Below, in pieces: positions 1 to 6,178 of a stretch of 18,146 nucleotides of DNA. The first letter of the stretch is position 1. The number at the start of each line of letters is the position of its first letter. Origin of the DNA: JTS-RE9 sp964649195. Lineage in GTDB: Bacteria; Planctomycetota; Phycisphaerae; Phycisphaerales; Phycisphaeraceae. A program made the translations under genes and the position numbers. A model generated the notes under the pieces. It was not told where the DNA came from and searched no databases. It worked only from the letters and a program-made list of their open reading frames with translations. The DNA lies in the NCBI GenBank assembly GCA_964649195.1, contig CAZYPK010000108.1, positions 1 through 18,146 on the forward strand, in the 5' to 3' direction.

Positions 1-66
1 GCAAACGAAACTCGCGCGGCCGATGATCGTGCCTGATGGTTCACCTGCCGCGCGATTTTCGTTTGC
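1..66. repeat. Long hairpin (20-bp stem, one mismatch)
   Basis: Bases 1-20 and 47-66 are inverted copies with a single mismatch at position 11. The arm reads GCAAACGAAA, then C or A, then TCGCGCGGC, and the loop is 26 nt. There is no T-tract after the right arm in either direction, so it looks more like a dispersed palindromic repeat than a classical terminator. The left edge coincides with the window edge, so the element may be longer. Confidence 0.7.
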
Positions 67-69
67 TCA

Positions 70-87
70 GGCCCCCAAAGCGGGGCC
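70..87. repeat. Small GC hairpin
   Basis: GGCCCC at 70-75 and GGGGCC at 82-87 form a perfect 6-bp stem with a 6-nt loop. It lies immediately after the long hairpin and before the dispersed repeat at 101-142. No T-run follows. Confidence 0.45.
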
Positions 88-100
88 GTCGCAACCGAAT

Positions 101-142
101 CGGCTCGGCGGGAGCCTCGCCCTCCCATATGCTTTTACCCTG
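101..142. repeat. Dispersed repeat with 18-bp and 16-bp copies elsewhere
   Basis: Two parts of this stretch recur in the window. The right part, CCATATGCTTTTACCCTG (125-142), occurs exactly in inverted orientation at 18076-18093. The left part, CGGCGGGAGCCTCGCC (106-121), occurs exactly at 4749-4764 inside the lipoprotein gene. The stretch is upstream of the hydrolase start at 165 and could carry promoter elements, but it reads as mobile or dispersed repeat DNA. Confidence 0.65.
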
Positions 143-164
143 TAAAATCGCTACGCTGCATCGC

Positions 165-827
165 ATGGCCAATGACTCGCTACACATTCAAACCTTTGTC
201 CTGGGTGAATGGCAGACCAACTGTTACGTGTTGCACGATGCCGCAGCCGATGCGCCGCCCGGCGTTAAACCTTGTTGGATCATCGACGCGGGGTTTGAGC
301 CGTTCAGGATGATCGATTACATCAAGCGATCCGGGTTGCTGCCCCAGGCGGCGCTGCTCACCCACGCGCATCTGGATCACATCGCCGGCCTCATCGATGT
401 CCGCCGTCACTGGCCGGACCTGCCGATTTTCATTCACCCTGCGGAAGCGGCGTTTCTCACGGACCCCATGCTCAATCTCTCGGCGTTCCTGCCTGAGCCG
501 ATGGTCCTGCCCGAGGCCACCGGCGCCTTCGAGCACGGTGATGTGCTGAACATCGCCGGCGCCCGATGCGAGCTGCGCCACACCCCCGGCCACAGCCCCG
601 GCGGTGTCACCTTTTATTTCCCCGCCATCAGGACCGCCATCGTCGGCGACACGCTCTTTCAAAACAGCGTTGGCCGTTTTGATTTTCCGACATCCGATGA
701 AGAGACGCTCTTCCGTTCCATCCGCGAGCAGCTTCTGACCTTGCCTGATGAGACGCGCGTGCTGCCGGGGCATGGCCCTGCGACGACGATCGGCCGGGAG
801 AGGCAGATGAATCCTTATATTGCCTGA
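165..827 (+). CDS. Metallo-beta-lactamase-fold hydrolase (glyoxalase II-like)
   Basis: A 220-residue protein of the small cytoplasmic glyoxalase II-like metallo-beta-lactamase group. The metal motif THAHLDH is at residues 66-72. Further ligand positions are the His in TPGHSPG (143), Asp in VGDTLF (162) and His in LPGHGP (203). Family knowledge implies a binuclear metal site and hydrolysis of a thioester or similar bond; the substrate cannot be read from the sequence. The frame is open back to position 36, but that extension runs through repeat DNA and does not resemble the family N-terminus, so ATG 165 is chosen. A TACGCT hexamer ends 7 nt before this ATG and no Shine-Dalgarno is visible. The carbonic anhydrase follows 75 nt downstream. 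Confidence 0.88.
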   Translation: MANDSLHIQTFVLGEWQTNCYVLHDAAADAPPGVKPCWIIDAGFEPFRMIDYIKRSGLLPQAALLTHAHLDHIAGLIDVRRHWPDLPIFIHPAEAAFLTDPMLNLSAFLPEPMVLPEATGAFEHGDVLNIAGARCELRHTPGHSPGGVTFYFPAIRTAIVGDTLFQNSVGRFDFPTSDEETLFRSIREQLLTLPDETRVLPGHGPATTIGRERQMNPYIA

Positions 828-902
828 CGGCGCAGGAAATCGATACATTACGCAACATTTTGTGACCGATGTGAATCACCAAGCGTCTGGAGCGCTCCGT
901 CC

Positions 903-1559
903 ATGATCAAAGCACTGGAAGCCTTGGAACGACTGCGTGAAGGCAATCAGCGCTTCGTGTCCGATGCGTTCGGCGTCACGGCGGTCACCAGTCAGTCACG
1001 CCGGCAGGAGGTGGCGATGACGCAGGAACCCTTCGCGGTGATCCTGGGCTGCTCCGATTCCCGCGTGCCTGCGGAACTGGTCTTCGATCAGGGGCTGGGC
1101 GATCTCTTCGTGATCCGCGTGGCGGGCAACATCGTCGCCCCTTCGCAGATCGGCAGCGTGGAGTTTGCCGTGGAAATCTTCGGCACCAGGCTGGTCATCG
1201 TGCTGGGACACACCCAATGCGGGGCGATCCAGGCGACCATCGATGAACTGCGACTTTCGTGTGAAGCCCAGTCGCGCAACCTGCGATCGATCGTCGATCG
1301 CGTCCGCCCGGCCATCGAACCGCTGATGGCCACCGACCTTCGCAACAACCCCGAAGCCCTGATGCGCGAAGCAGGCAGGGCCAACATCCGCATGGCCACC
1401 GACCGGCTGCGACGCGGCTCGCCGATCATCGAAACGCTCATCGCCAACGACGCCCTGCTGGTGATCGGCGCGGAATATTCGCTGGAGACCGGACTGGTCG
1501 ATTTCTTCGACATGCCTGGAAGAGCCGGAAGAGCCGGAGGAGCCGGGGGAGCCGGATGA
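903..1559 (+). CDS. Beta-class carbonic anhydrase
   Basis: A 218-residue beta-carbonic anhydrase, which interconverts CO2 and bicarbonate with a zinc ion. The signatures are complete: CSDSRVP at residues 50-56 (zinc Cys50, Asp52, Arg54) and HTQCGA at 103-108 (zinc His103, Cys106). No signal peptide is seen, so it is probably cytoplasmic. The family-like sequence ends near LVDFFDMPG; the last 13 or so residues are a Gly/Arg/Ala tail encoded by a 9-bp tandem repeat, and the stop codon lies inside one repeat unit. A GGAG at 889-892 lies 10 nt before the ATG, which is a long spacing, and is also part of the palindrome GGAGCGCTCC (889-898). It may be co-transcribed with the upstream hydrolase. Confidence 0.93.
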   Translation: MIKALEALERLREGNQRFVSDAFGVTAVTSQSRRQEVAMTQEPFAVILGCSDSRVPAELVFDQGLGDLFVIRVAGNIVAPSQIGSVEFAVEIFGTRLVIVLGHTQCGAIQATIDELRLSCEAQSRNLRSIVDRVRPAIEPLMATDLRNNPEALMREAGRANIRMATDRLRRGSPIIETLIANDALLVIGAEYSLETGLVDFFDMPGRAGRAGGAGGAG

Positions 1560-1597
1560 GCCGGGGGAGCCGGGGGAGCCGGGGGAGCCGGAGGTGG
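1517..1597. repeat. 9-bp tandem repeat (minisatellite), about 9 units
   Basis: Nine consecutive 9-bp units of the form CGGNNGAGC, several being CGGGGGAGC, run from inside the carbonic anhydrase gene across its stop codon (1557-1559) and 38 nt beyond. The first unit begins TGG and the last ends GTGG. The G-runs on this strand give a long-loop G-quadruplex potential. Confidence 0.9.
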
Positions 1598-1609
1598 CTG
1601 TGACCACTT

Positions 1610-1760
1610 CGGGTGGCTGGGGCTGAGTCCGCGAAGCCCCGGCCCGGCGACCTTCAGTCTTCAGTCTTCAGCCTTCAGCCTTAATTTTTCAGAATTCAGT
1701 TTTGTCATCTTGATTCGTGCGTCTGGACCGGGGCTTCGCGGACTCAGCCCCAGCCACCCG
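1610..1760. repeat. Palindromic element with perfect 33-bp inverted repeats
   Basis: Bases 1610-1642 and 1728-1760 are perfect inverted copies over 33 bp. The core contains GGCTGAGTCCGCGAAGCC. The 85-bp centre holds an AT-richer heptamer array. No clear target duplication flanks it. Lying between the carbonic anhydrase and the prepilin gene, it could act as a transcription terminator, but its size and precision suggest a non-autonomous repeat element. The surrounding gene-free stretch 1560-1886 otherwise holds the end of the 9-bp array, the heptamer array at 1652-1682, and about 125 nt before the prepilin start with no recognisable promoter. Confidence 0.85.
1652..1682. repeat. Heptamer tandem array CTTCAGT/C
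   Basis: Four full 7-bp units, CTTCAGT twice then CTTCAGC twice, plus a partial CTT, lie in the centre of the 33-bp inverted repeat element. Related TTCAG words continue to about 1700. Confidence 0.85.
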
Positions 1761-1886
1761 GAATAAGTTCTCAGGCTCCAAATTTCCGTTGGACCTTCAG
1801 GCTCGGATTCTTATGATGGTTGTGGTCCTTCGTGAACGGGTTCGGTTCATTGGTCGTCAACTTATTACCATCCACCGGCGATCATC

Positions 1887-2663
1887 ATGGTTCCTCCATG
1901 CGTTCGTACATCTCCCGCCCAAGCGCGTGTCGCCTTCACCCTGGTGGAGATGCTCCTTGTTGTGGCGCTGATTGCGCTGCTCATCGCGTTGCTCCTGCCT
2001 TCGCTGTCCAAGGCCAGACGGGAGGCGCTCATCGTCGGTTGCCATGCCAATTCCAGCCAGATCGGCGGGGCGCTGGCGGGCTATTCGACGGACAGCCTCG
2101 GCAGGCTCCCCTATGTCGGCCCGCTTTATCGCAACCAGCAGATGGGCTACATTCATTACTGGACCGAATACTGGCCCGACAGCAATCGCGTACACGGGTT
2201 TCAGAACTGGGGACTGCTGAGCAAAGGCGGCTACATGCACCATCAGTCCGAAGTATGGATGTGCCCGCTGTCGCCGGGCGACAACAGCCGGGGCAATCCG
2301 GGGCATGGCAACAACGTGCCCGGCAGCAAGAACACCGTGCTGGTGCCCGGCGATGAGAAACTGGTCTGGGCCCACGCCAGGGTGGGCTACCTCCGCCGGC
2401 TGATGTCCGAGCCTTCACCCACCCGCTCCCACAGCATCCGCAAGCTCGGCGCCCAAGCCTTCTTCGCCGACTGGTTCAGCACCCGTTCCCATGTGCCCGC
2501 ACGCCACCGCGACCACATCATCGTCGGCTACGGCGACCAGAGCGTCCGCAGACACCGCGTCGATATCACCAAGGCCCCCTGGTCGGCCGTGCCCACCGAA
2601 TACGCCCAATCCTGGCCCGCGGCACAGGCCTACTTCGACCCGGTGTGGAAGTCGTTCGAGTGA
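1887..2663 (+). CDS. Type IV pilin-like / type II secretion pseudopilin-like protein
   Basis: A 258-residue protein with a prepilin leader. After a 16-residue N-terminus it reads AFTLVEMLLVVALIALLIA, with predicted prepilin peptidase cleavage before Phe17, Glu at +5, and a hydrophobic helix to about residue 38. The rest is a soluble domain rich in Trp, Tyr and His of the kind found in the abundant short 'prepilin N-terminal cleavage/methylation' proteins of planctomycetes. It is probably inserted in the inner membrane and possibly assembled into a pseudopilus. Ala rather than Gly at -1 is tolerated in this family. No pilus or secretion genes are adjacent, so its role is unknown. No clear Shine-Dalgarno precedes ATG 1887. 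Its stop lies 31 nt from that of the convergent isomerase gene. Confidence 0.82.
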   Translation: MVPPCVRTSPAQARVAFTLVEMLLVVALIALLIALLLPSLSKARREALIVGCHANSSQIGGALAGYSTDSLGRLPYVGPLYRNQQMGYIHYWTEYWPDSNRVHGFQNWGLLSKGGYMHHQSEVWMCPLSPGDNSRGNPGHGNNVPGSKNTVLVPGDEKLVWAHARVGYLRRLMSEPSPTRSHSIRKLGAQAFFADWFSTRSHVPARHRDHIIVGYGDQSVRRHRVDITKAPWSAVPTEYAQSWPAAQAYFDPVWKSFE

Positions 2664-2691
2664 GCAAGTGGCAAGCTACTCGCTACTCGCC
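2664..2691. repeat. Heptamer array between convergent genes
   Basis: The 28 bp directly after the prepilin stop codon are four 7-bp words: GCAAGTG, GCAAGCT, ACTCGCT, ACTCGCC. They fill almost the whole 31-bp gap between the convergent prepilin and isomerase genes. No stem-loop terminator is visible. Confidence 0.6.
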
Positions 2692-2694
2692 TTC

Positions 2695-4323
2695 TCAACC
2701 GGCGCGGAACTTGCCCGCTTCGCTGACGATACCGCGACCGTTGGCGGCGAGGTGGCTGAGGATGTGATGGACCGTCTCCGCGCTGTCCGGCGAACCGATG
2801 GCGGCGGCGATGTCGGCGGCGCTGCCTGCGGTCTTGTTCGCCTTCAGGTGAGCCACGATTTTGCCTTGCAGTTCGAGCACCGCGCCGGCGGCTTTCTTGC
2901 CGGCCTCGACGCCGGGCTGGTGGTAGGCGTTGATATCGACCAGCGTGGCGTAGAAGCCGACGGCCCGTTCGTAGAGGGCGATCAGGGCGCCCAGCGTTTT
3001 GCCGGATATTTCCTCGATGAAGAGGGTCATCGAGCCGCGCCCGGATTCGTGGAGCGCGGTGCGCGTGCCCTGCCAGAAGCCGTGGAGGAAGTCGCCGCTG
3101 GTGATGCCCGGTTCGACTTCGATGGGCCGGCCCTTGGCGCCGCTTCCGGCGCCGGTCGTTGCATCCTGAAGGCAGACGATGAAGGTGGCGAAGAAGTTGT
3201 TCACGCCGTCGCGCAGTTGCTGCACGTAGGCGTGCTGATCGGTGGAGCCTTTGTTGCCATAGACGGCGATGCCCTGATGCACTTCCCTGGTGTTGTCGAA
3301 GTTCATCCGCTTGCCCAGGCTTTCCATGATCAGTTGCTGGAGGTAGCGGGAGAGGAGGATGAGGCGGTCCTTGTAGGGGAGCATCACCATGTCCTTGGCG
3401 CCGCGGCCTTCGGTTTCGTGATGCCACATGAGGGCGAGCAGGGCGGCGGGGTTGGAGGCGGTCGGTTCGGTGCGGGTGATGGCGTCCATCTCGGCGGCGC
3501 CCAGCAGCATCGAGTCGATGTCGATGCCCTGAAGCGCGGCAGGCAGCAGGCCCACCGCCGAGAGCACGCTGGTGCGCCCGCCCACCCAGTCCCACATCGG
3601 GAACCGCGCCAGCCATTTGTTCGCCACGGCCACCTTGTCCAGCTTGCTGCCTTCACCGGTGACGGCCACGGCATGTCTGGGGAACTTGAGCTTGCGGGCG
3701 TTGAACGCGGCTTCGGTTTCCAACATGCCGTTGCGGGTTTCGGGGGTGCCGCCGGACTTGGAGATGACGAGCACGAGGGTTTTGGCGAGTTTTTTGCCGA
3801 GGTTGGCGAGGGTGCGGTTGATGCCGTCGGGGTCGGTGTTGTCCATGAAGTGAACATTCATCCGGTCCTTGCCGTCGAGATCGCCCAGGGCGTCGGCGAC
3901 AAGCTGCGGCCCCAGGGCGCTGCCGCCGATGCCGACGATCAGGACCTCGGTGAAGCTTGCGACGCCGGAGGATTTGGGCGGTTTGATCCTGCCCTTGTGG
4001 ACATCGGCGACGAAGTTCTTGATGTTCTTCACGGTCGATTCGATGGCGCCGCGCAGTTCGAGCGTGGGCGCCAGGTGCGGGGCGCGGAGCCAGTAGTGGC
4101 CGACCATGCGTCCGGGATTGCCGGCGTCATCGGTTTCATCGGGGTTGACCTTCTCGCCCGCTTCGAGTTTTTTCATCGCCTCGTAAGCCGCCGCGATGCG
4201 CGGCTCCATCCCGCCGAAGAAATCATCACCAAAACGAATGCGGGAGATGTCCAGCGAAATGCCCAGCGAAGGGCAGTTGCAAAGATGCTTTTGAAAACGG
4301 TTCCAGAGTTGGATGGCATCCAT
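2695..4323 (-). CDS. pgi: Glucose-6-phosphate isomerase
   Basis: A 542-residue phosphoglucose isomerase interconverting glucose 6-phosphate and fructose 6-phosphate in glycolysis and gluconeogenesis; cytoplasmic. Recognisable elements are GIGGSALGP (131-139), the phosphate-binding SKSGGTPET (188-196), WDWVGGRTSVLSAVGLLPA (244-262), a Glu in LIMESLGKR near 334, the His in STDQHAYVQ (364), and HQPGVEAGK ending at catalytic Lys476. A roughly 60-residue Ala-rich helical extension follows that lysine. The start at 4323 (MDAIQLWN) gives the usual N-terminus; the frame is open to 4398, but that part looks non-coding. No strong Shine-Dalgarno is visible. It lies 111 nt downstream of the lipoprotein gene on the same strand. 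Confidence 0.95.
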   Translation of the reverse strand: MDAIQLWNRFQKHLCNCPSLGISLDISRIRFGDDFFGGMEPRIAAAYEAMKKLEAGEKVNPDETDDAGNPGRMVGHYWLRAPHLAPTLELRGAIESTVKNIKNFVADVHKGRIKPPKSSGVASFTEVLIVGIGGSALGPQLVADALGDLDGKDRMNVHFMDNTDPDGINRTLANLGKKLAKTLVLVISKSGGTPETRNGMLETEAAFNARKLKFPRHAVAVTGEGSKLDKVAVANKWLARFPMWDWVGGRTSVLSAVGLLPAALQGIDIDSMLLGAAEMDAITRTEPTASNPAALLALMWHHETEGRGAKDMVMLPYKDRLILLSRYLQQLIMESLGKRMNFDNTREVHQGIAVYGNKGSTDQHAYVQQLRDGVNNFFATFIVCLQDATTGAGSGAKGRPIEVEPGITSGDFLHGFWQGTRTALHESGRGSMTLFIEEISGKTLGALIALYERAVGFYATLVDINAYHQPGVEAGKKAAGAVLELQGKIVAHLKANKTAGSAADIAAAIGSPDSAETVHHILSHLAANGRGIVSEAGKFRAG

Positions 4324-4434
4324 GAATATGTTCTTGCGAAAGGGTTTTGTGTTTTGTTTTGAAGCCTTGGACGGACGATGGGATGTTTCGATGCGCATGC
4401 AAGCAGAGGATTGTGAGAAACAGGTCAGGTCGAT

Positions 4435-4923
4435 TCAGTTTTCGATGCGCACGGTCAGCTTGTGGCGCCGGCGGGTGCTGTTTTCGGTGGAGGGGTTGAA
4501 GAGTTCCGCGAGGACGATGGGAAAACTTTTGTCGGGGTTGAGGAACCCGCCCACGGGGAAAGCTTCGCCATATTTGTTGATGAAGTCCTCCAGGTGATGG
4601 CTGGAGCTTTTGCCCACGGGGATTTCATCGACGAGGCCGACGTATTGTTGATTGATCCATATCTGCACCTGCGTGTGCATGGTGGTGGTGCGGTTGACGA
4701 AATGGATCCGGTTGCCGTGCTGGATGAGGAGAATATCCAGATCGGCGCCGGCGGGAGCCTCGCCGGGATAGGCGAGCTTGGAAAGGTCCACCGCCAGGTC
4801 CGGGTTGGCGCGGGTGCCAAAGAGCACGCGCGGCCTGGTGACCTCCGAGAGCGGCGTCGAACAGCCGGGGAGCAGGAGCAGAAGCAGGAGCAGGAGCAGC
4901 GGCAGGGCGGGTTTCATGGGCAT
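4435..4923 (-). CDS. Small predicted lipoprotein with poly-leucine signal peptide
   Basis: A 162-residue predicted lipoprotein. The signal peptide is MPMKPALP followed by ten consecutive leucines, then PGC, with the lipidated Cys at 21. The leucines are encoded by a CTG CTC hexanucleotide repeat (4870-4899), so the hydrophobic core could vary by slippage. The mature part (for example QVQIWINQQYVGLVDEIPVG) looks like a beta-rich periplasmic domain; I do not recognise a family. Residues YPGEAPAGAD include a 16-bp exact copy of the dispersed repeat at 106-121. ATG 4923 or ATG 4917 could be the start, with no clear Shine-Dalgarno for either. It is divergent from dus by 45 bp. Confidence 0.72.
   Translation of the reverse strand: MPMKPALPLLLLLLLLLLPGCSTPLSEVTRPRVLFGTRANPDLAVDLSKLAYPGEAPAGADLDILLIQHGNRIHFVNRTTTMHTQVQIWINQQYVGLVDEIPVGKSSSHHLEDFINKYGEAFPVGGFLNPDKSFPIVLAELFNPSTENSTRRRHKLTVRIEN
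4749..4764. repeat. 16-bp copy of dispersed repeat inside the lipoprotein gene
   Basis: CGGCGGGAGCCTCGCC here is identical to 106-121. On the coding (minus) strand it supplies part of the peptide PGEAPAG. Confidence 0.6.
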
Positions 4924-4955
4924 TTCGTAAGTCCATCGTGTGGAGAGCATCCGCG

Positions 4956-4968
4956 TATAATCCCGTTG
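4956..4968 (+). promoter_or_regulatory. -10 box directly before dus (leaderless start)
   Basis: A perfect TATAAT at 4956-4961 ends 7 nt before ATG 4969. Transcription would then begin at or next to the A of the start codon. No Shine-Dalgarno lies in the usual window and no clear TTGACA is seen at the -35 spacing. Confidence 0.55.
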
Positions 4969-6117
4969 ATGATACAGATCGGCAAGCTCACCATTGATGC
5001 CCCGTTCTTCCAGGCCGGCCTGGCGGGTTACTCCGATGCCGCCATGCGCCTGGTGGCGCGCAGGCATGGCGCGCCCTTTGCCGTCACCGAGGCGATGCTC
5101 GATCAGTTCCTCATCAACGGCGGACGCGGCCTCGAAGCGGCGGAACTCGATGCCGCCGATCATCCCATCGCGGGACAGCTCATGGGTTCGCATCCCGATG
5201 AGATCGCGGCCGGTGCGAAGATTCTGGTGAAGCTCGGTTATGACGTGATCGATGTGAACCTGGCCTGCCCGGTGAAGAAGATCCGCAAGCGCGCCCGCGG
5301 CGGCCACCTGATGCAGGCTCCCGATGAGGCGATCGCCATTCTCGACGCGGTGCGGCAAGCCGTCGGTGATGATCGCCCCTGCACCGTCAAGCTGCGGCGC
5401 GGCACGGATGACACCCTCGAAGCCGAGCGAAACTTCCACCGCATTTTTGAAAGCGTGATCAACCTCGGTTACGCCGGCGCGGTGGTGCATGGCCGAACGG
5501 TGGAGCAGAAATATGCAGGCCCGTCGAAGTGGGCGTTTTTGAAGGGGATTGTGCAGCAGTACGGCAGCCTTACTTCCCCTCTGAAGGTGGGAAGTAAGGC
5601 CGACTCGGAACTCGGAACTCGAAACTCGGAACTTACTTTCTTCATCGGCGGCTCCGGCGACATCTGGTGCGCCGCCGACATCTTCCGCATGATCCGCGAG
5701 ACCGGTGTGCAGTTTGTCAGCGTCGCCCGCGGCTGCATCGGCAACCCGTGGATTTTCCACCAGGCCCGCGCCATGATGGCCGGTGATCTCGAAGCCGCCG
5801 CGTTGCCGCCCACCATCGGGCAGCAGCGCGAGGTGCTGCTGGATCACTTCCAACTCTCCGCCCATCTGCACGGCGAAAAACGCGCCGGCATGATGATGCG
5901 AAAGTTCGGCATCAAGTTCTCCCGTCACCATCCGCAAGGCGGCGAGGTCGCCAAGGCCTACATCGCCGTGAAATCGCTCGATGACTGGCGGGCCGTGCTC
6001 GATCGTTACTACCGTGACCTGGCCGCACCGGGCATCGTCGCCGACATGGGCAGCGGCCCGGCGCCGGTGGATTGCGAAGCGGATTCGTGCGAGCCTGCCG
6101 TTGAACTGGTCGGGTGA
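4969..6117 (+). CDS. tRNA-dihydrouridine synthase (Dus family)
   Basis: A 382-residue FMN-dependent tRNA-dihydrouridine synthase that reduces uridines in the D-loop. Seen are APFFQAGLAGYSD (11-23), the catalytic Cys100 in NLACPVKK, Lys141 in VKLRRG and His174 in VHGRT, with the late FMN-binding strand GGSGDIW (227-233). It is longer than many Dus proteins. Residues about 199-223 are an extra segment between the 'FLKG' helix and the FMN strand, encoded by a hairpin plus a heptamer array. The frame is open upstream to 4462, opposite the lipoprotein gene; ATG 4969 gives the family N-terminus and follows a TATAAT box. The M14 lipoprotein gene begins 61 nt downstream. Which Dus subfamily this is cannot be decided from sight. 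Confidence 0.93.
   Translation: MIQIGKLTIDAPFFQAGLAGYSDAAMRLVARRHGAPFAVTEAMLDQFLINGGRGLEAAELDAADHPIAGQLMGSHPDEIAAGAKILVKLGYDVIDVNLACPVKKIRKRARGGHLMQAPDEAIAILDAVRQAVGDDRPCTVKLRRGTDDTLEAERNFHRIFESVINLGYAGAVVHGRTVEQKYAGPSKWAFLKGIVQQYGSLTSPLKVGSKADSELGTRNSELTFFIGGSGDIWCAADIFRMIRETGVQFVSVARGCIGNPWIFHQARAMMAGDLEAAALPPTIGQQREVLLDHFQLSAHLHGEKRAGMMMRKFGIKFSRHHPQGGEVAKAYIAVKSLDDWRAVLDRYYRDLAAPGIVADMGSGPAPVDCEADSCEPAVELVG
5569..5633. repeat. In-frame hairpin plus heptamer insertion within dus
   Basis: A perfect 10-bp inverted repeat, CTTACTTCCC (5569-5578) and GGGAAGTAAG (5589-5598), is followed by four heptamers CGGAACT, CGGAACT, CGAAACT, CGGAACT (5606-5633). It encodes a Ser/Leu/Lys-rich stretch that conserved Dus proteins lack. 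Confidence 0.8.
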
Positions 6118-6127
6118 TGTATTTAAC

Positions 6128-6145
6128 CGTTCGCCTTGGCGAACG
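6128..6145. repeat. Palindrome between dus and the M14 gene
   Basis: CGTTCGCC at 6128-6135 and GGCGAACG at 6138-6145 form a perfect 8-bp inverted repeat with a 2-nt centre, 11 nt after the dus stop. No T-run follows. It could be an operator or an RNA processing hairpin. Confidence 0.5.
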
Positions 6146-6178
6146 AAGAAGTTGATCGACCTCGAATCGAAAGCCCGA

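Noticed and set aside
36..164. N-terminal extension of the metallo-hydrolase
   Set aside because: It runs through a hairpin and a dispersed repeat, and the family N-terminus begins at 165.
1517..1597. CRISPR-like array
   Set aside because: Units are 9 bp and directly adjacent with no spacers; it is a minisatellite.
2491..4362. Long plus-strand open frame (623 codons) opposite pgi
   Set aside because: It is the antisense of a clear pgi gene; its composition follows the GC-rich codon pattern of the opposite strand and it shows no domain motifs.
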